Below, piece after piece: positions 40,071 through 51,475 of a stretch of DNA of 64,000 nucleotides. The stretch's first letter is position 1; every line of letters begins with the position of its first letter. The notes under the pieces are model-generated. The model was not told where the DNA came from. It searched no databases and saw only the letters and a list, made by a program, of their open reading frames with translations. A program made the position numbers and the translations under genes. Origin of the DNA: Phoronis australis (Eukaryota > Phoronida > Phoronidae). The stretch is taken from NCBI GenBank assembly GCA_002633005.1, contig NMRA01000038.1, forward strand, positions 147,444-211,443. Direction: 5' to 3'.

Positions 40071-41735
40071 GCTTATTTGGAAATTTTCTGTGTCAATTAA
40101 ATTTTATTCCAGCAGCTGATCTAAATCGTGAATTTCAGTGTATTCTTTTCTAATGCTGGCATCACACAGTCTTGTTCAATGCAATTTTCGGATTTGTCGT
40201 AAGGGTAATAAAGCCACTTATCTATTTAGCCTAACTAACTATTAGATTACATCCGCTAGTACTGTAGAACCGAAAGAGTAATTCTAAACTCAAATCATGT
40301 CACTCTGAATTACCGATAATGATTGTCGTGAATTTACACACAAGGACATGGCGTAATTGATGTGAGGATGCCGTCTTCCTGTTACCGGATGTGCAAGTGG
40401 TCCCCCTGAACTTTCACCGGCTAGAAATTCTACAGCGGCAGCAATTTTTGGAGTCAAGTTGTTCCAGTACAACAGTTCATGCATGTTTTTGCCTCACTAG
40501 AAAAAATGCACAAATTGACCCAAGTGGCCGAAACGCTAGCGTCTTTGCTAGCATTTTCGCTACCAACAAAAATGTCATTGTTGAGAACGGTTGCTAACGT
40601 CACGTTTTCTGATTCTACCTTTTCCATAATGCCTGGTTTTGACACCACACGAGGGCGTTGTGATGGAAAGTGTACTGGCTCTGACAGGTTACTCGAGTAA
40701 CCTCAAGAATACCGCACGTTTTACCCAGAGCGCATACTTCAAAACGCACATGCGCACAGGATAGAGACCTTTGTTTATTGTTGCGTTTAATCAATCATTA
40801 CAGTGAGCAGAAACGTCTACCTGTTGATTTGCGCGCATTTGATACGATTTTATTAGCAAAATACGTTTATACGACCAGTTGCTAGGATACATGTAGCGAA
40901 ACGGGATATGAAATTAATTTTCGCTTTAAAAGCAATTCGAGTGTCTGAAGGAAAAAAAATGGCTGTTGGGGGAAAATTGTCATGAGGACTGCACATCTGA
41001 TGCTTGTATTTTAAAAGGCTGATTTGTTTTTGCCACTCATGTGAACCAAGTGACGGACAGTACAGTCGGAAGTTCGGCCCAAGTCATTACAGCATATGTA
41101 CACGCTTTTCTAGACTCTCGAAGGTCAGCGCGGGAAATTCACTGGAAACAAGTCTTTAGAATCGTTTGACCAATGCGATAAGCCGGGTTGATCCTCCAAA
41201 TAATTTAAAATATTTCACTCAATGAGAAAACGTTTGAACAAGATTGATTTAAGTGCCAAGAATCCAACTGAACAAAAAATGAATTTAGTTTCGGGGCTGC
41301 ATTGACCTAAACTTGTCGACATCAAACAATAAATTTGTCGCAAATTTGAAGCTGGTTGGAACTTGTAAACGAAACTAATGACAAATGACCCAGATTAGTT
41401 ATAAGCCAATGAGCTCCATATGCCATTTGACTGTGACATGAGTCGATTGAGTTACGACATTTAGACATTCTAAATAATACCCATTGGCAAATTAATGGAA
41501 AATCAACGATATTCCACACATGGACCCTGTAAGAGAGAAACGTAGACACAACCTTGTACATATATAAGTTCGTAGAGGGATAAGAGAAATCTTAAAGTGT
41601 ACACAACATGACTCTAGTACCTCAAAATAAATTTTATTATTATATCTTACTTGATTTCAGTGCCTTTAGTGCACAGCTCATAAAGAAACACGCAAAAATT
41701 GAAAAAAAAATAATAATTATGTACGACGTCATGGG
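40071..41735. other. Intergenic, no gene seen
   Basis: Short frames only. No repeat or RNA gene recognised. Confidence 0.45.
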
Positions 41736-41837
41736 TTGAACCCAAGTCGTTCGCCATACTGTTCGGATCAGAGACAAAGACTGTTAATGTATAGAGTGAA
41801 GAGAAAGCAAAGTACGTTTAGCGTCAAGAAGGTTCGT

Positions 41838-42087
41838 AGAGGGATCAAAAGATGTGTTTCCGGAGCATGCAGCAACAACAGCCAGGCGGAAAACGTCTCG
41901 GTGTTCCGAAGGACACCAAAGTTGCGCAGAAGAGGCATGGCTTCGTGCGCCGAACGAGAGTGTGGGACGTCATCGTGGACCAAGCGATTCGGTCCGGGGC
42001 CACTCTGTGTTCTGCCGGCCCATTTTGAGGACTCGTGTTTCGACTCCAGTCACAGGAGACGTTACGATGAAGGCCTGGTTCAATAAA
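41838..42087 (+). pseudogene. THAP zinc-finger domain relic with two frameshifts
   Basis: Known: THAP domains (C2CH zinc fingers) bind DNA and occur in transcription regulators and in P-element-type transposases. Seen: RCVSGACSNNSQAENVSVF in one frame is a typical THAP start with the first Cys pair. The following PKDTKVAQKRHGFVRRTRVW lies in a second frame, up to TLCS. The HFEDSCFD end returns to the first frame. The shifts map to a missing base after ttccg (near 41910) and a probable 4-bp ggcc duplication near 42017. AATAAA follows at 42082. The local GC content is higher than the surroundings. Either a decayed gene or transposase fragment, or a gene hit by assembly errors; the two shifts cancel, which keeps the outer frame open from 41736. 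Confidence 0.6.
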
Positions 42088-42119
42088 GGACAATATTTAT
42101 CATTCAGAAACATCAGCTT

Positions 42120-42368
42120 TTAATTCAGGATCGTCTGTTGGATGACTGGGTTGACTCGCCGAGCCCGAGGCGGCTTCTCTCCCGGGAGGATCCAGTTCAT
42201 AAGGCTCAAAGTAGAAAAGTACGCAGCCGGAAGCACATTAAACTTGTTCTCGCTTTCGTGCAACCCCATTTCCTCATCCTGGCCACCATTCCCGTACGTT
42301 TCTTCATAGTATTCGTTCAATTCTTGCTCATAATCATCGTCACTTTCAAATTCCCTGGTCTCCGCCAT
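42120..42368 (-). CDS. Small acidic hypothetical protein (82 aa), uncertain
   Basis: ATG in strong context (caATGG), then an Asp/Glu/Tyr-rich start (ESDDDYEQELNEYYEETYGN), hydrophobic NVLPAAYFSTLSLMNWILPG and a short basic tail. Not recognised. The biased composition suggests real coding, perhaps a first exon, but length alone is not convincing. It converges on the THAP relic. Confidence 0.35.
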   Translation of the reverse strand: MAETREFESDDDYEQELNEYYEETYGNGGQDEEMGLHESENKFNVLPAAYFSTLSLMNWILPGEKPPRARRVNPVIQQTILN

Positions 42369-44399
42369 TGTTCAATGCTAGTCACTGATCTCTTGTGTTC
42401 AACCCTTGACGTCACTGGGCGGGAAATGTGAAAATTGGCAAAATTGAAAGAAGAATCAAAATTTCGAGCTAATTACGCAAAATAAACATGGGTTTAGCTA
42501 AATTTTACGTCATACATTTAGTCTGTGGCCACCGGTAATTCAAAATGTGCAAAAATCCATGGTGTGTACTGTCCGGTCCAATTGATGTATACGACTGTTG
42601 TAGGGTGTAATGGGGTAAGACACCGTTTAAGAATAGACGCCAGTGTCTCCTGCTACAGACAGAAGTTCAACTTTTGGGTTTTTTTAAAACGTAGGAATCA
42701 AGTCAATAATAATAGTATCTCATTTATAACACTTTATTTTGTTTAAATTGGATAGGGTTATAACAATGTTCTAAAAATGTACTTCACAACAAACAAAGAT
42801 TTATGTGAAAATTATCGTTAATCGAGGAAAAACAGTTCAGTGTATGCAAGAAAGTTTGAATAGTCTATTAATAAGCGATTGTTTACTACACGAACGGAAA
42901 TTGAGAGATCAAAATTGCAAATTCAGCAAAGTAAAAGACCACAAGAGCCTGATTATAAAACAACGACCTTGATGTTATGAAGCATCGCAGGACCAAAATC
43001 TTTATTGCTCATCGCATCAGTGTTGCATAGAAAATTAAGGTTTGTGGATTACTTTTATGGATTTTTTTGTTAAGTACGTCCTGGAATTACAAAATTTGGC
43101 ATCAGTTCGAACCACGACACTCAGTTTGTTAGTTCGAGGTATCAGTTAAAGGAAAATTTTATCGCAGCTATAACAATTATGTATGGCAAATTTCATTTTA
43201 AGATAGCACAGTCTTTGCGGTATGGTTGCATTAAAAGATTTTCCTGTTGTGTTATACTCCAAGAAATCCCCTTTAGACACTGATCTGCAAATTTAAAAGT
43301 AGAAACATGTAGGTATTGATGGCTTCTTCATAACAAATTTTAACACCCTAGGCTAATAAATGTTGAAATCACAAGAAACTATGTCTTTAAATTCATAGCT
43401 TAATAAGCACAAAGATATAATCAACAGAGCTATTCTTTGCTGCGTTGTTTCATGGGGGAAATTTTGAAGCAAAGACCGCCTCGTTTCAAAACCTTTTAAC
43501 TTCACTTAGATCCTAAATGACAGCCCCTAATTTGCGGAAAGTACTGGCATACTTGCCGTGTGCGTACATGTTGATTTATCATAGATTTTTGTTTCTTTAA
43601 ACCGGACTTGACCTAATCTTTCATCAATTAGAAAAATGGAAATTATAGTGACGGAAATTGGTGACAGTAAAGGAATTATTGGATCGGTATTTCGACTGCA
43701 TGACATCGGTTAGGTTTTGTAGAAGCCTAGTCGCCACAAGGTATGTTTTACAAGGTTTGTAGGCCGCCGTCTCGTTTTCAACGTGTTTTGCATCATCTGC
43801 TAATGCAAACGAGGAAAACGCGGGGCGTTGAAATGCGCCCACCACTGTAGCACTAACGGTATGCTTCTAGGGGTGTTTGTTAGTATCATTAAAATAGTCC
43901 GATCCGTCCATCTGTTGTCGAGTTAATTGTTTAACATCCAAAAATTATTGCAAGGCGGTTTAGGAATACAGACACCAATACGAAAATGTCACTTGTGGAC
44001 TCCGCAGTAGTCTAGCAATTTCCAGAACGATCCTTTGAGCCGTTTGCCGTACACAGAGACAGACAACTCGGCAAAATGGCTACTAAGTGACGCAGAACAC
44101 CTCGAATCCATTCTGAAATGGAAAGCTGCTGTCGTGTTCGTAATAGAAATTGTTTGCCAAATTTTACGGAAAACTGTCGAAGACCACTGAAGATACAGAG
44201 GTAAATGTAAAAACTTAAAAATTGCCACTGCATAATTTTCAGCCAATTTTTGTTCTAACCATATCAATTTTGTAAAAGAAACAGCTTTTTGTGCACTTAA
44301 AGCAATGTAGTTTAAACATACATGTATCTATATAAAATACATATGTCTATTCTCGTTTAGCTCCGTTGACTTTAGGCATGGCATTTTTAATACATATAC
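42369..44399. other. Intergenic, no gene seen
   Basis: AT-rich with chance frames only; no repeat structure recognised. Confidence 0.45.
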
Positions 44400-44532
44400 A
44401 TTATTACATGGCGAAGTCGTTATCCCCCGTATTCTAGAGCCCGAGTGGATTTTGGAGAATTATTTGAGATTTCTCCAAACCCCACGAAGGCTCTAGATAA
44501 GGGGGATAACGACTGAGAACATGTAATAATCT
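44400..44532. mobile_element. Foldback element in unit 1
   Basis: attattacatg ... gtcgttatccccc at the left mirrors gggggataacgac ... catgtaataat at the right; inner tctagagcc / ggctctaga continue the symmetry, and gagatttctccaaa lies at the centre. About 130 bp, nearly full-length hairpin. Confidence 0.85.
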
Positions 44533-45084
44533 ATTTATACCACATACTGAGTGAGAAACATTACAATGAATCGATCTACCTTTCTCGACTCGCCTCGGCT
44601 TTGTAACTACTTTCTATGTCAGAGGCCCGGGGTCGGAGGTCGTGACCTTTAAGAAAAGCCGAGTTTTTCTTGTTAAAATGTTTTTATTTAAAACCAAGTA
44701 AAAATTGAAACAAAATAAAACTAAAGTGAATCTGTAAAATAAATTTTATTTTAAGAACCTACTCTAGCTTGCTACAAATCTTATCATGCTAAGCTTCGAC
44801 CGTGAAAATATCGTCTGCTAAAGTAGGTTTACCACTGGTTACTGAGTTTAATGTCCAAGTCAAAGCATCCCGACCACATGTTACTCGCATTCAAACTGGG
44901 GATCGATGATTTACAAGTGAGAGAAAATGAGAGATTGACTGAATTAAAGATGTCGTTTTTATTGAAATTTTGCGTCTTATTTTTCATAACGTATAAATGT
45001 CAGTACAATGCCCTTTGCTGAACTTTTGATTATTGCGCGTGCTCACTTATAAGTATTCTATTTTCACGTTCGATGTCGTCAGCT

Positions 45085-45160
45085 GCTGAGTGGTGCAGTG
45101 GTAAAGTCGACGACCCGAAACTCTTGCGAACCGGGTTCGAAACCGGCTTGGGTTATTAAA
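45085..45160 (+). repeat. tRNA-derived SINE-like segment, unit 1
   Basis: tggtgcagtggtaa resembles a pol III box A and gggttcgaaacc, 35-45 bases later, a box B. The arms do not form a full tRNA cloverleaf, so this looks like a SINE head, not a working tRNA gene. Confidence 0.6.
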
Positions 45161-45205
45161 CGGTTGTATTGGCCATTCGAGGCTGATTTTGTATCATTCC
45201 TATAG

Positions 45206-45334
45206 ATTATTACATGGCGAAGTCGTTATCCCCCATAATCTAGAACCCGACTGGATTTTGGTGATAATTCTACAAAATCCACGAGGGCTCTAGATAAGGG
45301 GGATAACGACTGAGAACATGTAATAATCTATTTA
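45206..45334. mobile_element. Foldback element in unit 2
   Basis: Same family and position as 44400-44532, slightly shorter: gtcgttatcccccataatctagaacc / ggctctagataagggggataacgac with matching attattacatg / catgtaataat ends. Confidence 0.85.
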
Positions 45335-45877
45335 TACCACATACTGAGTGAGAAACATTATAAAGAATCAATCTACCTTTCTCAACTCACCTTGGCTTTG
45401 TAGCTACCTTCTATGTCCGGGGTCAGAGGTTGTGACCTTTTAAGAATAGCCGAGTTATTTTTGTCAAAATAATGTTTTTTCTCAAAATCAATTAAACATT
45501 TTAACAAAATAGAAATGAAGTGAATCCATAAATTAAGTTTTAGCAACTAGTCTAGCTTACTACACATTTTATCACGCTAAGCTTCGACCGCGAAAATATC
45601 GTCTGCTAAAGCAGCCTGTTACCAATTTGCTTACTGAGTATAATGCCCGAGTCAAAGGATCCCGCCGACACGATACCCGCATTCAAATTGGAGATCGATG
45701 TTTTACAAGTGAGAGAAAATGAGAGAAATTTAACTGAATTAAAATATGGTCTTTATGGAAATTATGCGTTTTACTTTTCATAGCCTATAAATGTCGGTGT
45801 AATGCCCTTTGTGGAACATGCGATTATTGCGCGTGCTCACTCATAAGTATTCTGTTTTCACGTTCGATGACGTCAGC

Positions 45878-45955
45878 TGTTGAGTGTTGCAGTGGTAAAG
45901 TCGACGACTCGAAACTGTTGTGGAACGGGTTCGAAACCGGCCTCGGTGTTATCTA
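45878..45955 (+). repeat. tRNA-derived SINE-like segment, unit 2
   Basis: Second copy, with gagtgttgcagtggtaaag and cgggttcgaaaccgg. The box A is slightly worse than in unit 1. Confidence 0.55.
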
Positions 45956-46019
45956 ACGCCGTTTAATAACTAAATGGGTTATTACACGGTTGTATTGGCC
46001 ATTCGAGGCTGATATTGTG

Positions 46020-47805
46020 GTATAAATTCTATTTTCAGGAAGGGAGGGAAGTGACCCGATCTTAGCTACGTTCCGTAATACATGACACGAGACGTTCACG
46101 AGAAATCTTCGTTCGGAACTCAACATTTCAGCCACGTCGACCATTCACTTCGTTTTGCTAGTTTTAAAGGCTTCTGAGGTTTCTAGATTACTCGCTGAAT
46201 ACTTGGTCTTCCCTGATCTCGCTTATCTTACGAGAAACTTGCTGTGCGGAACTTACCCCCCGACAAGAAAAAGCGTGGTTATGTTGCAGGTCACGCACGG
46301 TTAGCGTGCCTGCGTTTTTTTAGCACTATTACACACAGATCTATTCAATTGGCTGGGGACTACATGTCAATATCGCTGGCCTAAATTGACCAGAGCTTTG
46401 CTCGCTTGCTCTTATAAAAACCGTCATGCGATGGACGTTAAAATGGCACATCCATGCTTAAATTTCAAAAAGCGTGTCGTCTAGTTTTGATAAAACGTGA
46501 CAGCAAATCGAATGACTATTATCTATTGCTTCCTCAACTTATGATCAAACACAAAGTGGATGGCTGTTTGACCGGACTACAAAGAAAATGTTCCTATAGG
46601 CCGCCGGAAGGTGGGAGGCGCTAGGAAACCCAGGCCTTCAAGAATTCGCTCACCTTTTTGCGAGAAATTTCCCATTTACAGAAAATCTTTAAGCACCCAA
46701 GACAATTCTTTTTTGGCAAAATGAAGTCTACACATACAGTGTACATGTAAGTTATTAAAACTAGTCCAAAAAAGTTTCAGTCGGCGACCATCCTACATAT
46801 AACAACTTAGAACGACTCCTTTTGGATTGCCAACTAAATTTATGCACGAACGGGCTTTCATATTGAGTTTTGGTCAAAGCTACTAACTATAAAAAGTTTA
46901 TCCTACATTTATCTAAAATGTCCATCAAAATGTGTTTTCCAGCCTTAAAACTGACTTTGTCCTTTCAACTGGTGTTTTGTAGTATGGGTATGCGATAAGT
47001 TCGTGTGAATGTCCAATACAATCTACATGTATACGTTCCCTTAACCCGTGTCACCTTAGCTCGCATCAACTCTTCGCGTTGTGACGCGTTAAGTGTTCCC
47101 ACCCCCTCAATGTTTGGCCAAGGAGAGGCTCTGGTTTGGTCACTTGGCAATGACCAGACTATAACACAACATGTAGACTCGCAATTGAGTAACCAAAAAA
47201 GTCACGTTCCCGCCCACTCAGCATTGACCAATGAGCGACACGTTTACACTTGCACTGATTTGAAATGCTGATTTCCGATCCATAATACGGACGGAAGTTT
47301 TAATCGAGCTAAATTGACGTGTCCAGAAAAAATTCAAGATATTTATATGGAAATTTCCGGATTTTCTTGCTCCATCTAGATCCAAGTCCGTACCAGTATG
47401 GATTTGATATGTTTTTACAATATTCTATTGAAAATCTCATGTGGACATGTTTATTTTCATGGAACATGTTTTTTTTTTTAAATCAAGGGGCAGCCAGGCG
47501 CATTTTTGTCACCTCAACAATCTGGAGTTCTCCTAAACGCCAAGCGTTTCACCTGCCAGTGTAAATTGTGTTCCATTCCACTTTTAGTAAACACCTCAAG
47601 CATTTAGTTAGTGTTACACTTGTCGTGGTGGAGCAGCTCTGTATTGTTATCTTGTGCGCTGCTGTTTTAGGCCTCTAATCCACGTGCATTTCCTTGTCTA
47701 GTCAGTCTAGCTGTGAATAAAACGTCTCCACAATTCCTCTCACATTATACTATGTACAGCGAGTGCATGGTAAGACTTCTTCGGACGCTTAGCGACTTCA
47801 ACGAG
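46020..47805. other. Intergenic, no gene seen
   Basis: No convincing coding frame or repeat. gtgtcacc-type and tattgaccaatg boxes near 47200-47240 might belong to a promoter but have no gene to serve. Confidence 0.4.
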
Positions 47806-48015
47806 ATGAAATTCCTGTTGGTGTGTCGACTTTACACATTCCTGTTATTTGGCACCTGCTTTGTTAATATATGTCGCGCGGTGTGTTCAGAAATCCATTC
47901 ACTTCCAAACGAAGAGGGGATTGACAATCTAAAATTGTTGGTTTGTTCAAATTCTTTTTGTAACCTCCTTGCCCATTGGTCCATCTACAACTATCTCCAG
48001 GTGGCGACCACTTGA
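47806..48015 (+). CDS. Possible small secreted protein, uncertain
   Basis: ATG at 47806 opens 69 codons with a signal-peptide-like start: MKFLLVCRLYTFLLFGTCF, then a Cys-containing stretch (NICRAVCSEIHSLPNEEG). The frame stays open upstream to 47713. Not recognised; a chance frame is quite possible in this AT-rich region. Confidence 0.2.
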   Translation: MKFLLVCRLYTFLLFGTCFVNICRAVCSEIHSLPNEEGIDNLKLLVCSNSFCNLLAHWSIYNYLQVATT

Positions 48016-51000
48016 CGCGCACTAAGATAAGACAAACGGCGTTCCATAGAAAACGGCATGCTGATCATCGTGGCCATAGCAACTAGGACCCCCAGGAAAT
48101 CTTGCTGTACATTTATTGTTATCTTCTTTGGCCTATTTCGGTCGGTTCCTCATTCCAGTTTCTGTTTAATAAATTTTGTGGGGCAATTTTATGTCACACA
48201 ACTGTGTTAACTTAGCGTTTTCTCCTCAACGCAGTGTATGTATGTATGTTTGTATCTAGACGTCGAATATCAATATCTGGGGCAGGCAATCAAAATTATT
48301 GAATTCTATAACGTGTTCTCGATAACGTACTTTATCAATCTGCAATGCATCTTTGCCGGGGTCAACAGAGCACAGAGTCATTTTTGGAAAATAACTCACA
48401 GTTCCCAGGTGGAAAGATATTCCAGCTGCTCTCATTATCTGTGTTATGTACTGTGCGTTATTTACTTTAAACAGTGTCTGAATGGTAGCTGATTGCTCTG
48501 TTTTTGCCTTTTAATCGCTATTTTTAGAAAAGTGTTGATCGGCATTTTACTCCCGGTTTCCCATAGAGCACGATGTAAAAATCGAATTTTTATATGATGT
48601 GGACAGATTATGAAATTATACATACCGGTATATAATTCGGAGTCAATAAATCCCTATATTGACTGGTGCTATGGTAACGCCTCGTCATTATCACAATTTT
48701 GGGGTCTGAAAACAAAAATGTCGACCTCCGTGAAAGTAAATAAGTGCTGTTTTTGTTTACTCTACCTAGTTCTTTACCACGATAGTGTACATGCGCTTCG
48801 CATGCCCAATTAGGAACCGTGGACTCGTGTATTTATACTGGCTCAATATTTAACTCCAAGAGAGCTTTCAAAATAGGGGCCACGAAGTTTCTTTCCAGCA
48901 GTTCTGTTGACTATGCATTGTTGTCTTTCTTAATCAGTTTATTTGCACGTGCCTTTCATACCACGTGATATTGTGTGCGCATATTGCACCCTAACAAAAT
49001 GATTGATCCAGCGAGTATTTGAGGCTACCTTTCGGAGAGCCTGCTTCTGTTGGCTCTCTGGCGTTCATTAATTTATGGTACCTAATCCACCGAGTGCTCT
49101 GAGAAACCCATCTCTGATGAACTTTTTGGTAAGTTTAATTAAAACGTTACAAACATCTCTATGATAGCTTTGAAATTTCGAGGCGTGTGTCCAAAGCCTA
49201 CACGTGTGGGAATAAAATGACATCTGACCTTTGTTTAAAGCACTTTAGAAAAATTTGAGTTTTTAGAGAATAGAAATATTTCTAATCATTAAGATTTGTC
49301 TGCGTAGTTGCCCGTTTCACTGTCGACAATCCATTAGTTGTACTTTGAAGCAGATGATTTTTGTTTTTTGCCATCTGCAGCTTGAGATCCGGCTCAGATT
49401 GACCGGTATATTTAAAGCATCACCGCTTTTATTTCATGACTCCACAGTCTCCCTGTTTCCTCGTTGCTAAAGTGCAGTGAATCTTTAACTAGCCCCTGGC
49501 TTAAGTCTGTTATATAGTACATTCACAGACGAAGACATACCTACAAGTATCGGTATCTGTATAACCGTGCGCAAATACGTCTGCGACCTGCCAACTCTTT
49601 GATTACATTAGCATAGTGAAAAAGTCCCATATGTGCCAGAATTCGCTTAACACGATTTCGTCTAATAGACCACAGGCGATTTGATATGGAATCGAAATCC
49701 AATGAACATACATACAAATGAATAGACCAGTCTTCGGGGATTGTTTCACGAAAAGTGGGTTAAGATTCAAGTCAGAAAATTTCGTCTTACACTACACACA
49801 ATTCTACCTCAGCAAAAGTGCAACGTCTATAAAAATATACCCAGGGTTGCTAATTGCTCAGACAATTTAGATTGTTTCTAAACTGTATTGTGCTAAAAAG
49901 AAATGACAAAGACTTTTTCAGTAACTGTAAGTCAAAATTTTTGACTCGAACCTTAAGTCATTTTGGGGGACTTTTACAGTTATGTCATACAAGTTGAGAA
50001 AAACAGTTGTATCCCCATACACTGTGCACTGTTCATTTAGGCCTATGTCTATTCGAAGTATTGCATTTTTAGAAATATTTCTTCTCAGGACTTGGTCATA
50101 GATGGACATGAGTAAACACAAGCTGCATTTTGAGGATGCATAAAATTATTTTTTTACACATCTACTTTGATTTCTTCGCAAAATATATCCTCCCGCCTAA
50201 TACCTAATTGCTAAATTGGCCAGGGAGCCAATATAAAACGTTTCACCCACAAAACACTTTACCATCCGTTTTTCATTTCGCAAACAACATCAATTTGACT
50301 TCACCCGGCCTAGCCACGAGTGCTAACAAAGATACAGAAACAATTCGCCAGAAGCGATGCTGAAGTCGCGTGCCACCCTGTATTATTGGTAGACTGGATT
50401 TTTTCAAAGCAGTAAAATTGTTAAAGCAGAAAATGGTGAGAAAACTGCTTCTTATTCTCTGTAACCACGTGTGTTGTCCAAACGTAGTGTAGCGTACTCT
50501 GTATACTATTTTTACGAGAATATTTCTTTTGTTTTTCGTACCGAAAAATCTTCGTTAAAGACACGACTAGACTTTTTGTTACCGAGCTTGGTACTGGTAC
50601 GTTCGTAATTTCGGAACAGTCTCCTTTCTTCAGGTGTGCAGGTATGAAATAAAACACCGAGAGACATAACAAACAAACAAATTAAAACACTAGCTATATT
50701 TCGTGAGTGCACGTCACATCATCAGGCAATAAGTGGAATGAACATATGCATAACGAAATAAACAGTGGAATACACGTGACAGTGGGAAGAGGGACATACA
50801 GGCAGAGAGTGTGAATGCAACACACGGTAGGAAGCCCGCAACCGTATCGAAACAGAGCCAGCGTGCGATACACACCCGTGAGCTGCTCATTCAACACAGG
50901 TTTTTCATGACTGATCAATAGCGATTCCAAAATTGTTTATGTACCGTGGTTTTGAACGAGTCGGTGAAACCCTGACAGTGTTTGCATAATTACAATTTGC

Positions 51001-51239
51001 CAAATACTATTTTAAATTTTTTTAATGCGTGGTCATGATTTGAGCACCTAGAAACACGACGAATCTGTGAAATTCACTGGTGAAATTTCTTTTGTCCTGG
51101 AGGCTGAAAAATGTGTTGTTACATTGACCTTGTTTCACTGAGGAAAGTCGGGCTGGTTATAGTGTCGTAAAATATTGCATCCATGGATACTCGTTTATTC
51201 AGTTTTCTGCCGTGGTAGTTACAGCCTATAGAACAGGGG
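48016..51239. other. Intergenic, no gene seen
   Basis: Chance frames only. A gtttcacgaaaagtgggttaag block at 49745 resembles the end of the gtccgtttcatgaaaagtg element at 11500. Confidence 0.4.
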
Positions 51240-51475
51240 CAACTGATTTAAGTTTCTTTTTTACTTAAGTTTAAGATTTTTCTTACCTTCCAAACCTTGA
51301 AACTTCCACATTCAGTAAGTTAGTCAAAATTAAAACAAAACTTCTATCAAACACTTAAATCAAACTTAAGATCTCTTTCTTGAATTGCTTTTGAGACAAA
51401 TTTAACTTTTATTTCAAAATTTACTGAAATTTAAGATTTGTCTTAGCTAAGTCAGTTTTGTAGGAACGGGCCCGA
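51240..51475. mobile_element. Weak foldback with ttaag-rich ends
   Basis: aactgatttaagtttc near the left and gctaagtcagttttgtagg at the right are loosely inverted; the interior is full of ttaagatt words, and the right edge reads aacgggccc as in other gtttcatgaaa-type MITEs. Confidence 0.35.

Larger units (their letters stand above)
44400..46019. repeat. Tandem pair of about 0.8-kb units (offset 806 bp)
   Basis: attattacatggcgaag at 44400 recurs at 45206, and the sequences stay alignable to ggctgatttt (45190) and ggctgatatt (46015). Each unit carries in order a foldback element, a unique segment, and a tRNA-like segment followed by ggttgtattggccattcgagg. Confidence 0.9.

Noticed and set aside
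45085-45160. Intact tRNA gene
   Set aside because: Box A and box B words are present, but acceptor and anticodon stems do not pair properly and the segment sits in a repeated unit; a SINE-like origin fits better.
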